Source of the DNA: Fennellomyces sp. T-0311
Lineage: Eukaryota; Mucoromycota; Mucoromycetes; Mucorales; Lichtheimiaceae
Direction of reading: 5' to 3'
DNA length: 64,000 nt
NCBI GenBank assembly: GCA_025266875.1
Contig: JALLLT010000004.1
Span: 1,364,001 to 1,428,000 of the forward strand
Shown here piece after piece: positions 60,013-64,000 of the stretch; within the stretch, counting starts at the first letter, position 1; each line of letters opens with the position of its first letter. Made by a program: the position numbers and the translations under genes. A model generated the notes under the pieces. The model did no database searches, was not told where the DNA came from, and saw nothing but the letters and a program-made list of their open reading frames with translations.

Positions 60013-61078
60013 ATGGAGTTTGAAGAAGTCAGGAATTTGGTTGAAATGGGCCATGTCGAAGGCGCGTCCTTATCCACGACGTCGTTGCAATGGCGACATC
60101 CTGTACTGGTCGAGCCGCTGATCGATCCTTTTCCCCGTCGGCGGCTAAGCACGAGCAAGCGACCCAACCCGATCCTCGGCGTATCGCGACTCGTGAACAG
60201 TGTTCGTCGGTTAAAGCGGAAGGACTCTGGCGTAACGACGGCCGAAATGTACCGCCGGGCAGCCAATTGTAATACGATTCAGCATTTTGTGTGTATGTTG
60301 TGCACTGACCGGAAAAGTCTTAGTATCACCGGAATACACGGCACATGCAGAGATCCCCAGCGAAGCATTGAGCAAGCCTACACACGAAGTCTCGTGCGAT
60401 CTGCATGAAATCAAGTGCCAGATGCAGAACTTTGTCGTACCGACTGATTGGTACACGCTGGGGGCCCAAGCCCCTTGCTTCGACCATGAAAGCATTGACA
60501 CAAAGTACAGAAAGAAAAATGTGTTTCTTTATGCCATATTAAGCCGTGTGCACGCCGTAGAAGCGCCCCTGCTCTCGTTGCCAGCATGAAGGAGGACATT
60601 GCCCGCTTCGAGTACCTCGTCCGTCTGGAAGAGCAACGGATCGAGTCGAGCAAGGCTGACATTATAGAGTTTATGGACAAGCTGAAGGCGCTGGATGCTA
60701 AAACTGAGGTAAACAAAAGAGAACAATGGCAAACGAAGATTGGCTGTGTAACGCTTTCATCAGCGGGTCAACACAAACATCACTTTCGGGCGGCTGGACA
60801 CGATACCTAATATGAAGGTGCAGCTGAAGAGGGCAAATAGCCACATCCCCGAGCTGCAAGAGCTTCATGGACAGCACAAGCGGATCACCACAGCCATCGA
60901 AGGGTACAGCAAAAGTATGAATATAGGTGATCGACTCCAGATCTTGCAAGCACAGGCTCGTACGACCACACGATCCGAAGCGGTGTGGACCCGACTCCGT
61001 CATTGGGGACCATTCATCACGATTGTCACATTGTCCATGCTCATAGCCCTGGTGGCATTTTGGCAGCAAACTGGATAG
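60013..61078 (+). CDS. Tail-anchored coiled-coil protein, family not recognised
   Basis: Four exons: 60013-60268, 60324-60504, 60585-60708 and 60818-61078, giving 273 residues; each junction restores phase. The basic N-terminal third has RRRLSTSKRPNPILGVSRLVN and RRLKRKDSG. The middle has no clear fold. A charged heptad-like helix follows (MKEDIARFEYLVRLEEQRIESS, DIIEFMDKLKAL), then ELQELHGQHKRI. The last 23 residues include a single hydrophobic stretch, FITIVTLSMLIALVAFW, just before the C-terminus QQTG, the form of a tail anchor. Location (ER, mitochondrial or peroxisomal membrane) cannot be said. Convergent with the DCAF7 gene at the 3' end. Confidence 0.6.
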
Positions 61079-61172
61079 CACGTACTCTTTTTTTTTGTAA
61101 TTTAAAGCCAGCAGCAGCAAACCTATTGTCATATATACACATCTATTACATAAAATAATAGCTCATCCATTT

Positions 61173-62778
61173 TTAAACGCGCAGCGCTTGCACTGTTCTT
61201 CCGAAGCCGATGCCGATCCAGTCAGGCACGCCCTTGCTCCATGCAAGTGAGCTGACTTCAGAACCCGCAGAGTACGCCAGAATGGGATCCTGGATTGATC
61301 GTGGGGTATGCTGGCTGTATCGCTGGTGCTGTTGCTGCTGTTGCTGCTGATAGTACGGTTGTCGCTGATGGTGACCATGACTGCTATGTTGCTGGTCTGC
61401 CCCTCCCCCGTTGTTGATGTCCCATACGAGCACCTGACCGTCGTCGCCGCCAGTACACAATTGCCCAGCCTGTGTCGGAGACCAGCTGATCCCGTTGATA
61501 CTGCCCTGATGGCTCTTGGTAAGTTCAGCCATCGGTGTGCTCGGATAGCGTATGTCGAGAACGAGCACGGAGGATGAGTCCATATGGAAAGTCGCCAGCA
61601 GGTTTGAATTCACCCGGTTGAACTGAAGGCGCAGGAGCGGACATGTGCCCGCATTGATCATGTTTCCATTGCTACGACTGCTACTATGGTGATTGTTGCC
61701 AGGGGATGGGTTGGGTGGCGCCTCATACAGAATCGTAGAGTGTTCTAGCGATCTATGAATACAATATAAGTAGCTCCCCTTTTCCATTGAGAACGAGGAC
61801 AAGTCACCTCAAGTCGAATAGCCGTACAGATCCATCGGCACCCACACTAGCAAATATATCCGCTGAGCCGTGCATGAATGCCACGTCGTACACATCGCTG
61901 TCATGGGCAATAAGCTGCGTCTTTGCCTGGTTTGTCTCCACATTCCATACCGTGCACGTTGTGTCGATGCTCGAGGTGACAATCAGTGACGGGTCTGTTT
62001 CGTTCCAATCGAATGATGTAAGAGGTGCGCAAAAGTCGGTTTGCTTTGTCTAACACAAGCACAGCGTTTAGCACAACAGAGCTACTAGCGGTATCAAGCG
62101 ACTCACGTTAGCAAGTTCTGTTTTCTTTACGAGTTGCTGCATGTGGTGGGGCGGGCTGTTACGTCCGCTCGAGGCGTTGATGGAGTTACTGGTCGTATAG
62201 TGGGGCTGGTCAACCAATTCCCATATCCGCAGAATATCGCCGGTAGTGGCAAGTAGATCCGTACGCCACGAATCGCTCTAAACGATGGAACAGACCTCGT
62301 TAACCAATTGGGAACACAGCTCCTGATCCCTCTTCATCCCTACCCTCCAAGGTTCCCATAACACCCTAGTTATCGGGTAATGTACGTCCGCTTCTCCTAC
62401 GACTGTAAAGTCCGGCGTTGGCTGGTTCGAATACGTGGCTCCCTCAAGGGTATCAGTCCGTGCGATCACTTGCAACTGAAAAACACAAGATATGAATTTA
62501 TGCAAGAGCATGGCGTATCGCCTATATACCTTGTTATGGCTTTCTTCAATGAGACTTCCAAGTGCCATCCGAAACCCTTTCCGTTCATTAGGAGCTTTGC
62601 ACCAGTCAAGCGCATACAATGGCCATGGTGCATCGTACTGGTATATCTCTTTCGACGTTATTGGCTGTGCATTCTGTGGGGGAGGCGGCGGAAGATGGGA
62701 TGAATGTGCAGGAGCCGACTCGGCTATACTGGATGGCTGACCGTAAGCATAAGGGTAGCGCCGGGATTGGTTGTCCAT
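61173..62778 (-). CDS. DCAF7/WDR68-type WD40 protein
   Basis: Five exons: 62778-62530, 62475-62344, 62277-62107, 62049-61808 and 61752-61173, giving 457 residues. Family blocks are clear: [100 protein letters not shown] and the C-terminus VQALRV (human ends EILRV). The protein is a seven-blade beta-propeller scaffold for DYRK kinases and a CRL4 receptor in animals; in plants and fungi it bridges transcription factors and kinases. Fungal insertions: a Pro/His N-terminus and a Q/H-rich loop between blades (61326-61360 region). First ATG used; an upstream in-frame extension has no ATG. Confidence 0.92.
61326..61360. repeat. CAG/CTG-type tract encoding poly-Gln in DCAF7-like gene
   Basis: Trinucleotide-like run encoding about eight Gln in the linker between late WD blades. 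Confidence 0.75.
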
Positions 62779-63030
62779 GACGTTTCTGACGTCTTTGAAT
62801 TGTGTATGTTGATGGTGTTGTCCAGACAAAGGGTCACTTTCCCGATCGCTGTGATTTTGTAAAGGTGAAAATGCGTCGAGTACTTTGGATGAGGCCAGTC
62901 AGAGAAGGAAAGAGGAAAGAGAAGCGAAAAGGCTACTCTGCGCGCACAAAGAGGTAAGGGTTCGTCGCGGCAATTTTTCTGAGCTGTGAGGCTCATTGAA
63001 TTTCAGAGAAGAATGGATCCTAGGTATTCC

Positions 63031-63072
63031 CACACACACACGCACACGCACATGCACACACACACACACACT
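63031..63072. repeat. (CA)n microsatellite
   Basis: Interrupted CA dinucleotide run upstream of the DCAF7-like gene. Confidence 0.9.
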
Positions 63073-64000
63073 CGCTCATTCGATCCATACCCGTTCCTCT
63101 CGCAAAAGCTGACTTCTAGCTAATTCCCATGTTTGTGGTTTGCTGCGGATATAGAAGGATACCATATAAGGGTCATTATTTTCACCTCTCCTTGTTACGG
63201 CTGCGAAGCCCAAAGATGGCAAACCTGCTTTGATACACACTCCAGATCTGATCTCTTATGCAAGCTGCGTCAGCAATTAATATATGCCTTAAATAGGCTT
63301 CAGCCCTTGGCTGCATGAACACAAAAGACAATACGATAAGCTGGGGTAGCCAGGATGACCGGAAGCATAAAGGACTTATCTATGCGTCGGCTTTGCGGTA
63401 CATGTAGACCAGATATAACGTAGCATCTGGTTCATTACTTGGTTTTATCCGTCGTTTGATTTGTGTGCTGTTAGCCAAGTGATTTTCGGATACGTATGTA
63501 GGATACCATCACTGCCAATGTGCGATATTATCGCAGAATCAACTCAATTGATTAAGTCAAGCATGCTTTCTTCTGGTTACGTGTTACGGCAGATAATGTT
63601 GTCAGTGATCGCACGTTACTGGTGTGTTGATGTATTTTGCGATTCAAAATTCTCATGCTAGTCATTTTGGGCTTGTCAGAAAGCGCTTGATTTATCTCGT
63701 GCGAGTCAAAAGTGATTTAAGAGACATATTCTGGAATAAATGCTGCAAGCTTCTTGAAATACATAGCTGCGATAAAAAAGTATGCATCTGTAATCACGGT
63801 CATACACACGGTGTGCAACGAAGAAGCGCTTGTATCAGCTCATGGCGGTAATATATCGTACGACATGCCCAATTGTGTTTGATCGGTGAGTGGACCAAAC
63901 TAATTATTTGTGTGCGGGTGCATATTACGGATGCTATGGCAACGATGGCCTGCCTGTCAATTAATCAAAACTCGGAACCTAGCACCGACACTTTCCGTAA
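63073..64000. other. Terminal region, nothing recognised
   Basis: About 0.9 kb of AT-rich sequence to the right edge; short frames only. Confidence 0.55.

Noticed and set aside
62424..62440. GGTTCGAATAC resembling a tRNA B box
   Set aside because: Lies inside a coding exon of the DCAF7-like gene and has no A box or cloverleaf around it.

Overview
This is a nuclear contig from a filamentous fungus, most likely a Mucoromycota species (Mucorales-like). The evidence is the gene density, the many short GT-AG introns (about 35-120 nt) with several tiny exons, the retained Fanconi gene FANCI, a DUF6729/exonuclease-family gene, and local expansions of F-box/TPR/LRR genes. The genus is an inference. 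All gene models were joined by eye from splice sites, reading phase and family resemblance; no alignment was run.

Layout. 1-4411: FANCI (minus, running off the left edge) and an RNF181-like RING E3 (plus) share a 110-bp divergent promoter with two MCB boxes. 6187-7357: C2H2/DUF3020-like regulator. 8909-12006: an intact ubiquitin-like/zinc/RING fusion gene and a decayed tandem copy. 12317-13476: GCN4/CPC1-type bZIP gene with a TATA box, two upstream ORFs and a TGAGTCA element. 14802-16928: F-BAR/SH3 septation-type protein. 17551-18160: frameshifted NUMOD4-HNH nuclease. 19151-24323: Kes1-type oxysterol-binding protein and AP-1 gamma-adaptin, divergent with 157 bp between start codons. 24806-30638: Rho1 GEF, then metacaspase. 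31475-36545: relic of the ubiquitin-like fusion gene, then two thioesterase-fold paralogs, the second with a damaged splice acceptor. 36.5-47.8 kb: gene-poor, AT-rich, holding an F-box/LRR gene, maleylacetoacetate isomerase and ketopantoate reductase (with an 8-nt exon). 47840-52163: DUF6729 + 3'-5' exonuclease gene with two apparent one-base frameshifts. 52387-59032: head-to-tail triplication of TPR/F-box/LRR genes. 60013-62778: an unrecognised tail-anchored coiled-coil protein and a DCAF7/WDR68 WD40 protein, convergent.

Themes. Ubiquitin biology recurs: FANCI, RNF181-like, the ubiquitin-RING fusion and its relics, four F-box proteins and DCAF7. Kes1 and AP-1 gamma both act at the trans-Golgi around PI4P, and Rho GEF and F-BAR/SH3 proteins both serve wall growth and septation. 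Apart from the divergent pairs these are probably neighbours by chance. Accessory material (HNH relic, ubiquitin-RING relics, thioesterase copies, a copia-like primer-binding site, the DUF6729 gene) sits between conserved genes. I see no rRNA, tRNA or CRISPR.
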